Shown in pieces: positions 35,191 through 44,595 of a stretch of DNA of 64,000 nucleotides (the stretch's first letter is position 1; each line of letters begins with the position of its first letter). The DNA is from Nocardia blacklockiae. Its GTDB lineage: Bacteria > Actinomycetota > Actinomycetes > Mycobacteriales > Mycobacteriaceae. Under the pieces are notes generated by a model. It was not told the origin of the DNA. It was given only the letters and a program-made list of their open reading frames with translations, and searched no databases. A program made the position numbers and the translations under genes. The stretch covers positions 1 through 64,000 of the forward strand of contig NZ_JADLRJ010000002.1 in assembly GCF_015477355.1 (NCBI RefSeq). The letters are read 5' to 3'.

Positions 35191-35816
35191 GTCGCGCCGG
35201 TCAGCCGGTCGAGGATCACGAAGCCTGTCCCGCTGGGCGGCCGTGGGATCGGAGGCGCGCCGTGTGAGCGTCGGCGCGGCTGCCGGCGGTCACCGGTCAG
35301 CATGCCGGTCACCAGCGTGTCGTAGGCATGCTCGACGTCTGCCAGCACTGGACCGAGCGGGCACATCCCGTGGCTGGGTGGCCAATTACGGAGAACCGTT
35401 GCGGTCATGGCCAGTCGGTCGATCAGCTCCCCGGCGGTCACGATCCGGGGGAAGTCGTCATCGACCAGGACCGCCGCGTCGGCGCGGTTGCCCAGCCGTC
35501 GGCTCACCTCGTCATCGATCGCTCGCGTAAGGACTCGGCTCCACCCGACTGCCGCTGACGGAGGTTTCCATCCGTGCTGGTGACCGACATGATCCGCGTC
35601 TGCCTCGGCGAGCTCGCGCGCGTCCACCGCGGCGATTTCGCGCAGGTCTCCTGCGGCCAGGTGAGCGCCCCACAGTAGGCCGAGCAGTTGCGTGGCGTAC
35701 TCGAGCGCATCCGTCATCTCCGCATCTCTGCTGGCCAGCACCGCGTGCAACCGGCCAGCCTGCGGCACCAGTCCGGTGGTGTCGTGTGCGGGGCTGTGGT
35801 CCTCGGTTGTCGTCAC
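35187..35816 (-). CDS. hypothetical protein coupled to the methyltransferase
   Basis: A 209-residue, helical protein from GTG 35816, which has AGGAGG 10 bp upstream. Segments such as EMTDALEYATQLLGLLWGAHLAAGDLREI and FPRIVTAGELIDRLAMTATVLRNWPPSHGMCPLGPVLADVEHAYDTLVTGML look structured. The C-terminal 40 residues are basic. It is co-translated with the methyltransferase. Not recognised. Confidence 0.6.
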   Translation of the reverse strand: MTTTEDHSPAHDTTGLVPQAGRLHAVLASRDAEMTDALEYATQLLGLLWGAHLAAGDLREIAAVDARELAEADADHVGHQHGWKPPSAAVGWSRVLTRAIDDEVSRRLGNRADAAVLVDDDFPRIVTAGELIDRLAMTATVLRNWPPSHGMCPLGPVLADVEHAYDTLVTGMLTGDRRQPRRRSHGAPPIPRPPSGTGFVILDRLTGAT

Positions 35817-35998
35817 CGATCCTGATCCTCCTGTGGTATCGAAAGTGGTTGTGTCTCTGTGGTTTCGGCCTGACTCGCTGCCGCCGGTGGTGCTGTGTGG
35901 TTCGGTGAGTTGCTTGCCCATCCACCGCCGGAAGGCGGCATGGTCGGCCCGGACCGATGTGCGTGCGCGGTGTCGGCTGCCTTCTCGAGCCCGAGCTG

Positions 35999-37009
35999 TC
36001 ACGAGATCAGCGCCCCGGACAGGATCCGGTCGATGGCGGCGTCGGTGGCCAGTTCCGCCCGGGCTTCGCGATTGAGCCGGTAAAAGCTCAGCAAATGGAA
36101 AAGCAGGGCCGGGTCCAGGCCGTAGCCGGGGGGCTCTACGTCGATGGAGAAGGTCAGCTTGCGCAGTAGCCGGTCGAGCGGGCGGCGGCCGCCGGTGACC
36201 GTGACCGAGGTGCCGACTTTCGACAGGACCCTGATCTTGCGGCGCTCGCCCAGGTCCAGCAGCGCCTGAACGGCGGCGATGTCGTCCCAGGCCAGGAATT
36301 GCGTAACGGTTCCCGCGCGCTGGACGACGCCGTCAGGGGTCAAGGCGAGGAAGAACTCGCCTCGAACGACGAAGTGAACGACGGCGACACACCCCGCGAT
36401 GACGATGATCGGCTCGACACTGGTGAGCAGCGCGAGGCCCGCGCGGAGCGGGTTATCGCTCAGGGCGGCATAGTGGGTGCGGGCGCCGACGACGATCGCG
36501 AGAATCACCGCGGCGATCAGCAGCCAGCTCCCCATCAGCGGTCGCACCCAGGGCCGCAGGTCGCTGCGCAACCCGATCGTGGCGCCCCCGGCAGCGGCGT
36601 CGGCGCGTGTCAGCGCTGGCCGTCGTGGCGTGCGGTGCCCGGCCACGGCCGCACCAATCGGTGCTCGCAGCCACTTCAGCACCCGGCGCCGGGGCCGGAT
36701 CGCGGTCGTGGCGTCGACGGCGCGGATTCGGGTGGTGCGGGGCAATGTTCGGCGGCGCACCAGCATGTGCGGGACGAGGCCCGCGACGGACAACGCCGCC
36801 ATCGGCATCACGGCGATCCCGAACACCACCGCTGTGGTGTCGCCGCGAGCGGTGTAATCGAGGGTGAACGGGATATAGAGCGCTCCCAAGAGCCCGGCGC
36901 CGACCATCGCCAAGACGAGCTTCCGCGGCGGGCGCGGCGGTCCCCATTCCCCGGGCCACGCCAGCAACGGAACATCTCGCCGGGCCGCGGGCCGCCGCGA
37001 GGGCGTCAT
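35999..37009 (-). CDS. membrane protein with PH-like domain
   Basis: A 336-residue protein with four predicted transmembrane helices (about 30-47, 60-82, 158-176 and 197-217). A C-terminal cytoplasmic domain (GEFFLALTPDGVVQRAGTVTQFLAWDDIAAVQAL ... KIRVLSKVGTSVTVTG) resembles a bacterial PH fold. It is third in an operon with 4-bp overlaps. Function unknown. Confidence 0.65.
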   Translation of the reverse strand: MTPSRRPAARRDVPLLAWPGEWGPPRPPRKLVLAMVGAGLLGALYIPFTLDYTARGDTTAVVFGIAVMPMAALSVAGLVPHMLVRRRTLPRTTRIRAVDATTAIRPRRRVLKWLRAPIGAAVAGHRTPRRPALTRADAAAGGATIGLRSDLRPWVRPLMGSWLLIAAVILAIVVGARTHYAALSDNPLRAGLALLTSVEPIIVIAGCVAVVHFVVRGEFFLALTPDGVVQRAGTVTQFLAWDDIAAVQALLDLGERRKIRVLSKVGTSVTVTGGRRPLDRLLRKLTFSIDVEPPGYGLDPALLFHLLSFYRLNREARAELATDAAIDRILSGALIS

Positions 37010-37839
37010 AGCGCGGTGATCGCGGTGATGAGCGTGAGGTCATCACCGCGACGGGTCGTCACGAGCTGAGCGAAATTTTCCTGGTCAGTGCCGGCCGCGG
37101 GCTGATGCGGGCCGAGAGGCGGCTGCTGTTGGGTGAGCAGTACGTGCCATCGCTGCTCAGGTCCGTGGCCGGGGCCGACGGCGGGCCGGATCCGGACACA
37201 GTAGCGAGTCCCAGTGGGGAGACGGTCGATCCCGGCCTGGATGAGGTCGCCGGTGAGTGGACGCCGGGCTCCGTCGCGGCCGGTCGTCGTCGCTGCCTCG
37301 GCGACGACGGCGGTGGCCGCGCGGCCGGATCGGTCGACGTAGTAGGCGTGCTCGAAGGCGAGGATGGCGTCGGGACCGCTGCCGGAACCGCCGGGCCCGG
37401 TGCCGGACACCTCGTCGCCGACCGGCCGTTGTAGGCATCCGTCCGCGGCAAACAGTGACGGAATCGCCACCGGCCCAGGGGTTCCGGTGTCAGCGGCCCG
37501 ATCGGCACCGACGCCGGACGCGGGAGCAGCGACCGGGGGTGGCTGGAGGGTGTCCGTGAGGCGGGTCGCGGCACCGGCGGCCACCGCCACCATGACGACC
37601 GCCAGCACGCCGCAGCGCCCACGGCGCGACATCCGGATACGGCGATACCTCACCCGGCCCTCCTTTTCGGGCCGAGCGCCGGGAAAATCTGCCTCTGCCG
37701 ACGTGTCGTCGCCTCGGCGGGAACGGATATCGGGGAGCCAGTGCCGCCAGGACCCCACCGGTCCCGGGTCGGACGGAGCTGGGAGAAGCTGTTCACTCAG
37801 CATGAGCCCACGCCCCGACCCAGCCGACCGCCCGCTCAT
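37006..37839 (-). CDS. membrane-anchored extracytoplasmic protein
   Basis: A 277-residue protein from ATG 37839, overlapping the stop of the upstream gene (ATGA). A cytoplasmic lead with Arg-rich stop (RRIRMSRRGR) precedes one transmembrane helix (CGVLAVVMVAVAAGAATRL), a Pro/Ala linker, and a soluble domain with two Cys (GCLQRPVGDEV and RYCVRIRP) that likely form a disulphide. The layout recalls accessory proteins of membrane systems in Nocardia. No enzyme motif. Confidence 0.6.
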   Translation of the reverse strand: MSGRSAGSGRGLMLSEQLLPAPSDPGPVGSWRHWLPDIRSRRGDDTSAEADFPGARPEKEGRVRYRRIRMSRRGRCGVLAVVMVAVAAGAATRLTDTLQPPPVAAPASGVGADRAADTGTPGPVAIPSLFAADGCLQRPVGDEVSGTGPGGSGSGPDAILAFEHAYYVDRSGRAATAVVAEAATTTGRDGARRPLTGDLIQAGIDRLPTGTRYCVRIRPAVGPGHGPEQRWHVLLTQQQPPLGPHQPAAGTDQENFAQLVTTRRGDDLTLITAITAL

Positions 37840-38312
37840 CGCTGGTCTCCTGACTTCCACACCGTGACGCGCACCTGCGGCGCGTGGTGACGGACGGCCT
37901 CCGCGATCCGGTCGGCATCGAGCCACGCTCCGACGATCACGGTGCCGACCGCCAGCGGCCCCTCACTCGCGGCGGGCCCCGTCGCGATCCGCTGGAAAAC
38001 GATGTGTGACAGCGGAATACGCCGCCGACATTGGACCCTCACTGCCTCGATCTCGCCCCACCGCACACCAGCAGGCCGGTGCTGAAACACCGTGCTGGCG
38101 GTCAGGATGCCGGCGCTGTCCACACGCAGCGCGAGCCGTGTCGACTGCATCGGCGCGAACAGGATCACGACAACGACGATCACCACGCCAGCGAAGGGGA
38201 ATCGGTCAGGAATGTCCGGAACCGCGATCGCCGCGGCGGCAGAGGCCACCAGTAGACCAGCAAGTATCACTCGCATCGGGCTGCACCGGAATCGTGCCTC
38301 GTAGTCATTCAC
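37836..38312 (-). CDS. small membrane protein with PH-like domain
   Basis: A 158-residue protein from GTG 38312 with two closely spaced transmembrane helices (VILAGLLVASAAAAIAV and FAGVVIVVVVILFAPM) and a C-terminal domain (LRVDSAGILTASTVFQHRPAGVRWGEIEAVRV) similar in layout to the PH-like part of the third operon gene. It opens the three-gene membrane operon. Confidence 0.6.
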   Translation of the reverse strand: MNDYEARFRCSPMRVILAGLLVASAAAAIAVPDIPDRFPFAGVVIVVVVILFAPMQSTRLALRVDSAGILTASTVFQHRPAGVRWGEIEAVRVQCRRRIPLSHIVFQRIATGPAASEGPLAVGTVIVGAWLDADRIAEAVRHHAPQVRVTVWKSGDQR

Positions 38313-38514
38313 CAGCGCGAACCCCCACCGTCATGGCCTCCCCGCCGGTCGCTCCGCACTCGTGTCGACGGCACGACATCACCAGGAAGGCAGAAGGATT
38401 CAGACTTTCGGCACGACTTGCGGGGCCTCAGAGCTCCGACGGTTTCGATTGCGACTCTCCTCGACATTGTCGATATACACTGTGCGACAACACCTTTCGT
38501 GCAGATGCGGTCTT

Positions 38515-39549
38515 TCATGCCTGTTCGCTCCTGAGTGTCGGGCTGGACAGGGTGTGCCGGGCGATCTGCGTGGTGATCTGTGTGGTGAACCAGTTCGAGA
38601 AGGCGGTGTAGTCGGCGCGGGTGCTGATCCAGGTCGGATGGCCGGGCGGACCGAGGGCCAGGCGGGCGTCGGCGTCGAGGAGGATCCGGGGCCGGGCCAG
38701 GTCGACGAAGCCCAGCAGGAGCGCGACGGTGAGGGTGAGGGGGTCGTGCTGTTTGCTGGTGCGGCCGTCGAAGCGTTCGGCCCACCGGTCGAGATGGACC
38801 GCGAGCACCGTCGCCCAGAGCGTGCCCGCCGCGATCAGGAGCTGGTAGACAGGGTGACCGGGGTAGATCGCGATCTCGTCGCGGAAGGTCACATCGGAGA
38901 GCACGAGCGTCAGGTCCGCGGCCGTGGCCACGACGAAACGCGCCGCGGCCGGGTCGAGGCGGAAGTTGTGCTCGGCTCGGGTGGGGTCGCGGTAGCGGAC
39001 CGCACCGCCCATCTGGGTGATGACCAGCCGCTCACCGAGTTCGGGGAAGCCGAGCAGGACATGGGCGAGGTTGGTGAGCGGCCCGCACCCGACCCACCGC
39101 ACCAGGCCGCCCGCCGCCGCGCACACCGCGCGTACCGCGCCCAGCAGGTCGCGGGACTGCGCTGGGATGTCGGGTGGCGTGAGGCCGTCGACGACCCAGT
39201 AGCGAGTGTTGTCCAGGTCGGCGCCCGCGACGACCTGGACGTCCGGGCGGCCGAGCAGATCGAGCAGCCATCGCGCGAATCTCGCGCGCTCTCCGCCGAT
39301 TTCGTCGCTGGTGACCACCAGGACGAGCTCCGGCAGCAGCGCGGCGCACAGCAGCGTGAAGGCGTCGTCCGGATCGCCGCCGATATCGAGATCCAGGATG
39401 ATCGGCGCACGGGCGAGTAGCGCCAGTTCCCCCTCGGCGGCTCGAAGCCGTGGAGCAATCGCTGCGAGTTCCGTGTAGCGGGCGGCGAATTCCAAATTGT
39501 GTGTCGGCTCGGTCGAAGTGGTTGTCGCCGAGGCTGTTCGAGTGTTCAT
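38515..39549 (-). CDS. nucleoside hydrolase (IUNH family)
   Basis: A 344-residue protein of the inosine-uridine nucleoside hydrolase family. The calcium/ribose site is LDLDIGGDPDDAFT (Asp53, Asp55, Asp59, Asp61-Asp62), with two extra residues compared with the usual DTDPGxDD. Further matches are VRWVGCGPLTNLAHVL and MGGAVRYRDPTRAEHNFRLDP, and SKQHDPLTL provides the late His-Asp. ATG 39549 has GGAGAG upstream. It ends the P450 operon and may cleave an N-glycosidic bond of a nucleoside-like product. Confidence 0.85.
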   Translation of the reverse strand: MNTRTASATTTSTEPTHNLEFAARYTELAAIAPRLRAAEGELALLARAPIILDLDIGGDPDDAFTLLCAALLPELVLVVTSDEIGGERARFARWLLDLLGRPDVQVVAGADLDNTRYWVVDGLTPPDIPAQSRDLLGAVRAVCAAAGGLVRWVGCGPLTNLAHVLLGFPELGERLVITQMGGAVRYRDPTRAEHNFRLDPAAARFVVATAADLTLVLSDVTFRDEIAIYPGHPVYQLLIAAGTLWATVLAVHLDRWAERFDGRTSKQHDPLTLTVALLLGFVDLARPRILLDADARLALGPPGHPTWISTRADYTAFSNWFTTQITTQIARHTLSSPTLRSEQA

Positions 39550-39638
39550 CTCTCCGTCCGATGTGGCTCCGGGTGCGTAGCTTCGGAGCCACATCACTTG
39601 GTCAGCCGGCCCGCTTGTGGTGGTGGCCGGGCGGTGGG

Positions 39639-41414
39639 TCAGGTGGTGGTGGAGCTGTCGTCCCAGTGGGCAAGGAGCCGGTACGGGCGGGTGTAGTCGC
39701 TGTCGAAGACCGCGGCGCCGGGCAGCGCGGGAATGTCGAAGGCGGCGACCAGCTCCCGCGTGCCGTCGGCGAGGGTCCTGAGGCTGTCGATCAGGGCGCG
39801 CTGTGTCTCGTGCGCCTGTTCGCCGATCGACAGCGCGTTCGCGGTGTACCAGCCGCCGCGTTTCCAGATGCGGTCCAGCGCGTAGGCGTCGGCTGCCGCC
39901 CGGATCATGGCGGCGGCGGTGTCGTTGGTGACCGTGTCGGCGGCGATGAGCAGTGCGGTGGCCGCGAGCCGTTCGCCGGTCGCGGTGGCCAGTTCTATGG
40001 CGGCGTTGTCCGCGCCCCAGATCGGCCCGGCCGCGGAGAAGTTGCTGCGGTGCATTCCGGTGGCGATCAGGTGCTCGCGGGTGCGCAGCCGCTCGATGTG
40101 CGGGGTCAGCTGCGCGGGTGTGCCGGGTAGCCGGAGATCGGTCAGGTCGAATCCGGTTTTGCCGGCGGTCACTTGCATGATCTGGTTCTCGCCCTCGGCG
40201 GTGATGATGCCGTCGCAGTTGGCGATCCAGTCCGCGATGTAGTTGAGGCGCAGCGCGCCCTGCGCGCCGCACCGGCGGCGGCAGGTGACCAGCACCTGGT
40301 AGGCGGTCTCGGACAATAATGGCTTGGCGACCATCGAATACAGGCCGGACCAGCCCGGCTTCCCGCGCATCTGGCGCAGCTGGCGGCCGAGGACGCTGCA
40401 GGCGTACACCGCGGCCAGACCCGCGGCCAGTTCGTACTGCACCGGGTCGCGGTCGATCATCCGCATCGTGCTCGGCTGGCGCTGGCTGGCGTAGTTGACC
40501 AGACCGGTCAGCGCGGCGCGGGCACTGGCGACCGCCGCGCAGGCCAGGTCCAGGCGGCCGTCGCCGAGCACGCTGATCGTCCGGGAGAACCGCTGCCCCC
40601 ACGGCAGATCGCAGTCGAGATGCCCGCCACTGTCGATGCGGGCCCAGTCCCCGGCCAGCAATGCCTCCGCGGGAAGCGGGCAGTCGCGGAACACCACCAT
40701 CGCGTGGTCCATCGGCGCACCGGTTTTGTCGGGCAGGGCCACCGCCTCCACACCCGGCGCCAGGCGGCCCTCGGCGTCACGCAGCCGCAGCAGGAACGCG
40801 AACACGCCCTCGTCCCGCCCGCCGATGCGCAGTCGCGCCGTCACCACCGCGATCTTGCTGACGGCGGGGTCTGCCGCGTTCGGCATGAACTTCATCGCGA
40901 GGATGTCGGTGGTGTTGAGCCGGAAGCCTCCGGTCGTGGAATCCCAGGTCGCGGTCGTCTGCTGGTTCGCGCCGTTGGTGCCACCGAGCTCGGTCAGCAT
41001 CAGCAGCCCGACCGCGGCGCCGGTGTCGAGGTCGGCGAGGCATCGCTGCTGATAGTCCGACCCGGTGCCGAGCGAGCGGAGCGCGCCGAGCGCCAGGTCG
41101 AAATGACCGGACAGCACCGGCAGCAAGTTCGGTGCGGCGATGGCCGCCCACTCGCACAGCAACCCGGTGTCGATGTCTCGCGCGGACCCGCCGAGCTCGG
41201 CGATCACCTGGCGCAGCATCACCGGCCCCAGCTCGGCTTCCTGGGCGTAGGTGAGCCCGCTCATCGGCAGGTCCCCCAGTGCGAGCACCGCGGCGCGCAC
41301 CCGTGCATAGTGCGTGTCGTCGTGTCCGGCGAGCACCGCGCGCAGCGCGGCGACGGTCTCAGGATCCGCACCAGGTATCTCGATCGGATCGCTGGGTGTG
41401 ATCTGGGTGGTCAT
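39639..41414 (-). CDS. acyl-CoA dehydrogenase/oxidase-like flavoprotein
   Basis: A 591-residue protein of the acyl-CoA dehydrogenase superfamily, closest in layout to acyl-CoA oxidases. GLLMLTELGGTNGANQQTTATWD is the flavin/substrate loop; GQRFSRTISVLGDGRLDLACAAVASARAALTGLVNYASQRQ is the helix bundle; and IITAEGENQIMQV carries the position of the catalytic Glu and FAD contact. The C-terminal 150 residues form the second helical domain. ATG 41414 has GGAAGGGG upstream. It lies in the operon of the two P450s. Confidence 0.83.
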   Translation of the reverse strand: MTTQITPSDPIEIPGADPETVAALRAVLAGHDDTHYARVRAAVLALGDLPMSGLTYAQEAELGPVMLRQVIAELGGSARDIDTGLLCEWAAIAAPNLLPVLSGHFDLALGALRSLGTGSDYQQRCLADLDTGAAVGLLMLTELGGTNGANQQTTATWDSTTGGFRLNTTDILAMKFMPNAADPAVSKIAVVTARLRIGGRDEGVFAFLLRLRDAEGRLAPGVEAVALPDKTGAPMDHAMVVFRDCPLPAEALLAGDWARIDSGGHLDCDLPWGQRFSRTISVLGDGRLDLACAAVASARAALTGLVNYASQRQPSTMRMIDRDPVQYELAAGLAAVYACSVLGRQLRQMRGKPGWSGLYSMVAKPLLSETAYQVLVTCRRRCGAQGALRLNYIADWIANCDGIITAEGENQIMQVTAGKTGFDLTDLRLPGTPAQLTPHIERLRTREHLIATGMHRSNFSAAGPIWGADNAAIELATATGERLAATALLIAADTVTNDTAAAMIRAAADAYALDRIWKRGGWYTANALSIGEQAHETQRALIDSLRTLADGTRELVAAFDIPALPGAAVFDSDYTRPYRLLAHWDDSSTTT

Positions 41415-41577
41415 GGCTGGGCCCCTTCCGGGTGTACCGCCGGTGACGCAGTCCTCGCGCGGGGTGTGCCGAGGTGCGTATCACCGGATTGTTCTGCGCT
41501 GTAACGTCTTTCGGATATGGGCGGGGTGACCGCAGGGGTGGTTGCGCCGGGGGGTGGCGCGCTGTCGGCTGGGGGTG

Positions 41578-41964
41578 TCAGCGGAGGAGGCCGACCTCCC
41601 GCAGGATGTCGTTGCTGTCGCTGACCCAGTACTTGTCGAGCGCCCAGAGAACTGCGAAAGCCAGTGCGGGATGCCATTTTTCGCAGATGTCCGCGAGGGC
41701 GTCCCAGTTCTCGCCCCACCGTTCCGCGTGATGATGAGGGTCTTCCCGGGCGAGTGCCCGGACTTCCTCTGCCAGGCGCGGGCCCGGGTCGAGGCGCCAT
41801 CGGTCGTCGGCGTAGGCGGGGATTGCTTCGACGACGTCGGCGAGGGTCAGCGCCTGTGTCTCGGTCACGGTGACGGTGGTCAGCTGGCGGCGAAAGAACG
41901 CCGCGACATCGTCGGGTTCGATGACGGGGCGCGGGATCGGGCGCGGAGCGGTGATGCTGGTCAT
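41578..41964 (-). CDS. small protein coupled to the P450 gene
   Basis: A 128-residue protein whose ATG 41964 overlaps the P450 stop (ATGA). It is helical and aromatic-rich, with HHHAERWGENWDALADICEKWHPALAFAVLWALDKYWVSDSNDILREVGLL in the C-terminal half. I do not recognise it. Tight coupling suggests a structural or electron-transfer partner of the P450. Confidence 0.65.
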   Translation of the reverse strand: MTSITAPRPIPRPVIEPDDVAAFFRRQLTTVTVTETQALTLADVVEAIPAYADDRWRLDPGPRLAEEVRALAREDPHHHAERWGENWDALADICEKWHPALAFAVLWALDKYWVSDSNDILREVGLLR

Positions 41965-43211
41965 GCGTGTTCCTCGGGGTAGGTGGCGGGCAGAGGCTCC
42001 GACGGGGGGAAGGTCACCGGCAGCGCGGTGAGCGCGCGGTGGAACGGTCCGGGCCGCCAGATCAGCTCGGTCGCGGGCACCGCGAGCGACAGTTCCGGTA
42101 GTGCGTCGAACAGGTAGCGGGTTGCGATGTCCCCGATCTGGCGGGCCGCGTCGCGTGCCGCTTGCGGGCAGGCGTGCGGGCCGGTGCTGAACGGCAAAGC
42201 CCAAGCCGCGTGGAAGAAATCGCCGTTGTTGACCTCGGGGTCGTTGTTGCAGGCGGCCAGACTGATCACGACCGGCTTGTCTGCGGGCAGCCAGATCCCG
42301 GCCTTGGGGACCGGCTGGCGCGGGAAGGTCAGGCAGTAGTTGGCCATCGGCGGGTCGGTGACCAGGATCTGCTGCATGGCGTCGGCGACCGGCGGGGCGA
42401 CACCGTCCGCGCGGCAGGCGAATCGGTGGTCGGTCAGGATCAGCAGCGCCGTGTTGGCGATCAGATTCGTCGTCGGCTCGATGCCGGCGCCGTAGAGGGT
42501 GACCAGCTGATGGATGATTTCCTCGGTCGTGAGCGCCGGCTCGTGGGCGATCAGGGTCGAGGTGATGTCGGTGCCGGGGTGGCGGCGCTTGAGCGCGATC
42601 AGTTCGCCCAGCGCCGTGCCGAGCATCTCGTTGACGCGGGCGGTGTCGGTGGACTCGAACATGGCCGCCATCGCGATCCGGACCTGCTCCCCGATGTCGT
42701 CGGGGCACCCGAGCAGCCGATTCAGGGTCAAGAAGACGACCGGCAGCGCGTAGTCGCTGATCAGGTCCGCCGTTCCGGCTCTGCAGAACGTGCTGATCTG
42801 CCGCTCGGTGGCCGCGATGACCATCTTGGTCAGGCCGTACTGATCGACGGCGTCGAGGGCGGAGGTGGTGGCGCCGCGGTAGAGGGCGTGGGCGAGGCCG
42901 GTGCTGCGCAGCGCATTGGGCCGCCACTCGACCATGGGTTTGATCGGGCAGTCGTCGGGCAGCGTGTGCTGCCAGCGGCGCGGGTCGGCCGGGAAACGGT
43001 CGGGATCGCCGAGGATCTCGACCGCGAGGTTGTAGCCGATCACCAGCGTCGCATCGACGCCGGGGGCGAGTTCGACCGGTGCCAGCGGGCCGAACTCGCG
43101 GCGCATGTCGGTGTAGACGGCGTGCGGGTTCTGTGCGAACTCAGGGGTGTAGAGCGGATAGCGGTACTCGAGTTCGGGCCGGACTGCGGGTGCCGGAGTG
43201 GTGTTCTGCAC
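41961..43211 (-). CDS. cytochrome P450, CYP157-like, ExxR missing
   Basis: A 416-residue P450. The start (EYRYPLYTPEFAQNPHAVYTDMRREFGPLAPVELAPGVDATLVIGY) resembles the conservon-type P450s of actinobacteria. The I-helix is GAGIEPTTN (241-249). The heme loop is FSTGPHACPQ with Cys348. The K-helix ExxR is replaced by Gln281-Ile-Leu-Val284. CYP157 proteins are known to lack ExxR yet fold with heme. GTG 43211 has AGGAGA upstream. The usual conservon kinase, roadblock, DUF742 and GTPase genes are absent. Confidence 0.85.
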   Translation of the reverse strand: MQNTTPAPAVRPELEYRYPLYTPEFAQNPHAVYTDMRREFGPLAPVELAPGVDATLVIGYNLAVEILGDPDRFPADPRRWQHTLPDDCPIKPMVEWRPNALRSTGLAHALYRGATTSALDAVDQYGLTKMVIAATERQISTFCRAGTADLISDYALPVVFLTLNRLLGCPDDIGEQVRIAMAAMFESTDTARVNEMLGTALGELIALKRRHPGTDITSTLIAHEPALTTEEIIHQLVTLYGAGIEPTTNLIANTALLILTDHRFACRADGVAPPVADAMQQILVTDPPMANYCLTFPRQPVPKAGIWLPADKPVVISLAACNNDPEVNNGDFFHAAWALPFSTGPHACPQAARDAARQIGDIATRYLFDALPELSLAVPATELIWRPGPFHRALTALPVTFPPSEPLPATYPEEHA

Positions 43212-43229
43212 GGCCGGGTTTCTCCTCTG

Positions 43230-44483
43230 TCAGGGATGTGAGGGCATGGGCGGAAAAACGGCCGGTAACAGCGCCAGGCCGCGGTGGATGGCGCCGGGTA
43301 GCCACTGCATCTGCTCGGCGGGTTGCGCCAGGGCGATTTCCGGCAGCGTGTCCATCAGCTCGTCGAGGCACGTGCCCGCGATGACCAGCGCGATCTGCTT
43401 GGCGGGTTCCGGGCACTCGTGCAGATGCGCACCGAACGACAGGTAGGAACGATTGCCTCGCAGGGATTCGCCGCCGGCGTTCTCGATTTCCGGATCCGTG
43501 TGGCAACCCGCGAGGCTGATCAGTACCGGCTCACGTTCGGGCACCTGGGTGTCGGCGATGATCTTCATCCCGGTCGGGAAGCGCGGGCACGCGGTCGCCA
43601 GGGGTGGATTGGTGAACAGGACCTCATCGATCCCGTCCCGGATCGACAGCGCCCCGCCGAGCATGTCTCCGCCGAACTTGTCGTCGGTCATGAGCAGCAG
43701 CAAGGTGTTGGCGATGAGGTTCCACACCGGCTGGGTGGCCATCGAATACAGCATCGCCAGCTGGTGCGGTTCGGTGCCGCTGTCGAGGCTGTCGGTGGCC
43801 TCGATCAGCCACGACGTCACGTCCCGGCCCGGAGCATCGCGTTTGGCCGCCACCGTGTGCTCCATGGCCTCGACCAGCATCTGGTGACCGCGTTCGACCT
43901 CGGCCGGACCGACCGCGCCGCGCAGTGCCATGATCGCTCGATATGCCTGCGCCGCCGCCTGCTCCGGCAAGCCCAGCAGATCGTGCACCAGATCGATCAC
44001 GACCGGAATCGCGAAGTGCCCGAGCAGATCGGCGCGGCCGACGTCGCTGAACGAGCTGATCCATGCCGCCGCACGAGATGCGGCCTTGTCCCGCAGCGCC
44101 TTCTGGTCGACCTGACCGAGCGCGGTGACTACGGCGCGGCGCAGGCGCGTGTGCTCGTCACCGGCGCTGTGTAGCGCATCCGGACGCCACGCCAGCTCCG
44201 GACAACTACGTTGCGCGCGGGCCTGCCAGGCGCGCGGATCGGCCGAGCACCCGGGATCGGCGAGCACCCTCAGCGCGTCCCGGTACCCGATCACCAGCGT
44301 CGCCGCGGTGCCCGGGGTGACATCGACCGGCGCGAGCGGTCCAAAACGGGCCCGGAGGTCCTGTAGAGCGGCGCGCATGTTGTTGGCAAAACCACTGTGG
44401 TACAACGCTTCTCGCGATTGCGCGGCCGCGGGTAGGCCGTCGCCGGCCCTGTAGCCGCTCGGCGGCGGGGTCGAGGTGGTCAA
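43230..44483 (-). CDS. cytochrome P450-like protein, degenerate motifs
   Basis: A 417-residue paralogue-like P450 located 18 bp upstream of the other. It shares DLRARFGPLAPVDVTPGTAATLVIGYRDALRVL. The K-helix has Glu287-Val-Leu-Phe290 in place of ExxR. The heme loop is FGAHLHECPEP with Cys357 and two extra His (353, 355). The I-helix lacks the acid-Thr pair (SMATQPVWN). It may bind heme but have lost or changed oxygen activation, possibly acting as a partner subunit. The start is TTG 44483. Confidence 0.8.
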   Translation of the reverse strand: MTTSTPPPSGYRAGDGLPAAAQSREALYHSGFANNMRAALQDLRARFGPLAPVDVTPGTAATLVIGYRDALRVLADPGCSADPRAWQARAQRSCPELAWRPDALHSAGDEHTRLRRAVVTALGQVDQKALRDKAASRAAAWISSFSDVGRADLLGHFAIPVVIDLVHDLLGLPEQAAAQAYRAIMALRGAVGPAEVERGHQMLVEAMEHTVAAKRDAPGRDVTSWLIEATDSLDSGTEPHQLAMLYSMATQPVWNLIANTLLLLMTDDKFGGDMLGGALSIRDGIDEVLFTNPPLATACPRFPTGMKIIADTQVPEREPVLISLAGCHTDPEIENAGGESLRGNRSYLSFGAHLHECPEPAKQIALVIAGTCLDELMDTLPEIALAQPAEQMQWLPGAIHRGLALLPAVFPPMPSHP

Positions 44484-44595
44484 CCGTCTCTCCAGACGTG
44501 ATCGCAGTGTGAACCAGACGCGCCACCGGCTGGTGACCGCCTACGGGACGAATGTTTGCCGGAGATCTCCGGCGTGAAATGGGTTGAGCTGTCGG

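Noticed and set aside
39600-40602. Minus-strand extension of the nucleoside hydrolase frame into the flavoprotein gene
   Set aside because: The hydrolase fold begins after ATG 39549; upstream residues are the shifted frame of the acyl-CoA dehydrogenase-like gene.
41965-42927. Extension of the 128-residue gene's frame into the P450 gene
   Set aside because: The ATGA overlap at 41961-41964 gives a natural start; upstream is a shadow of the P450.
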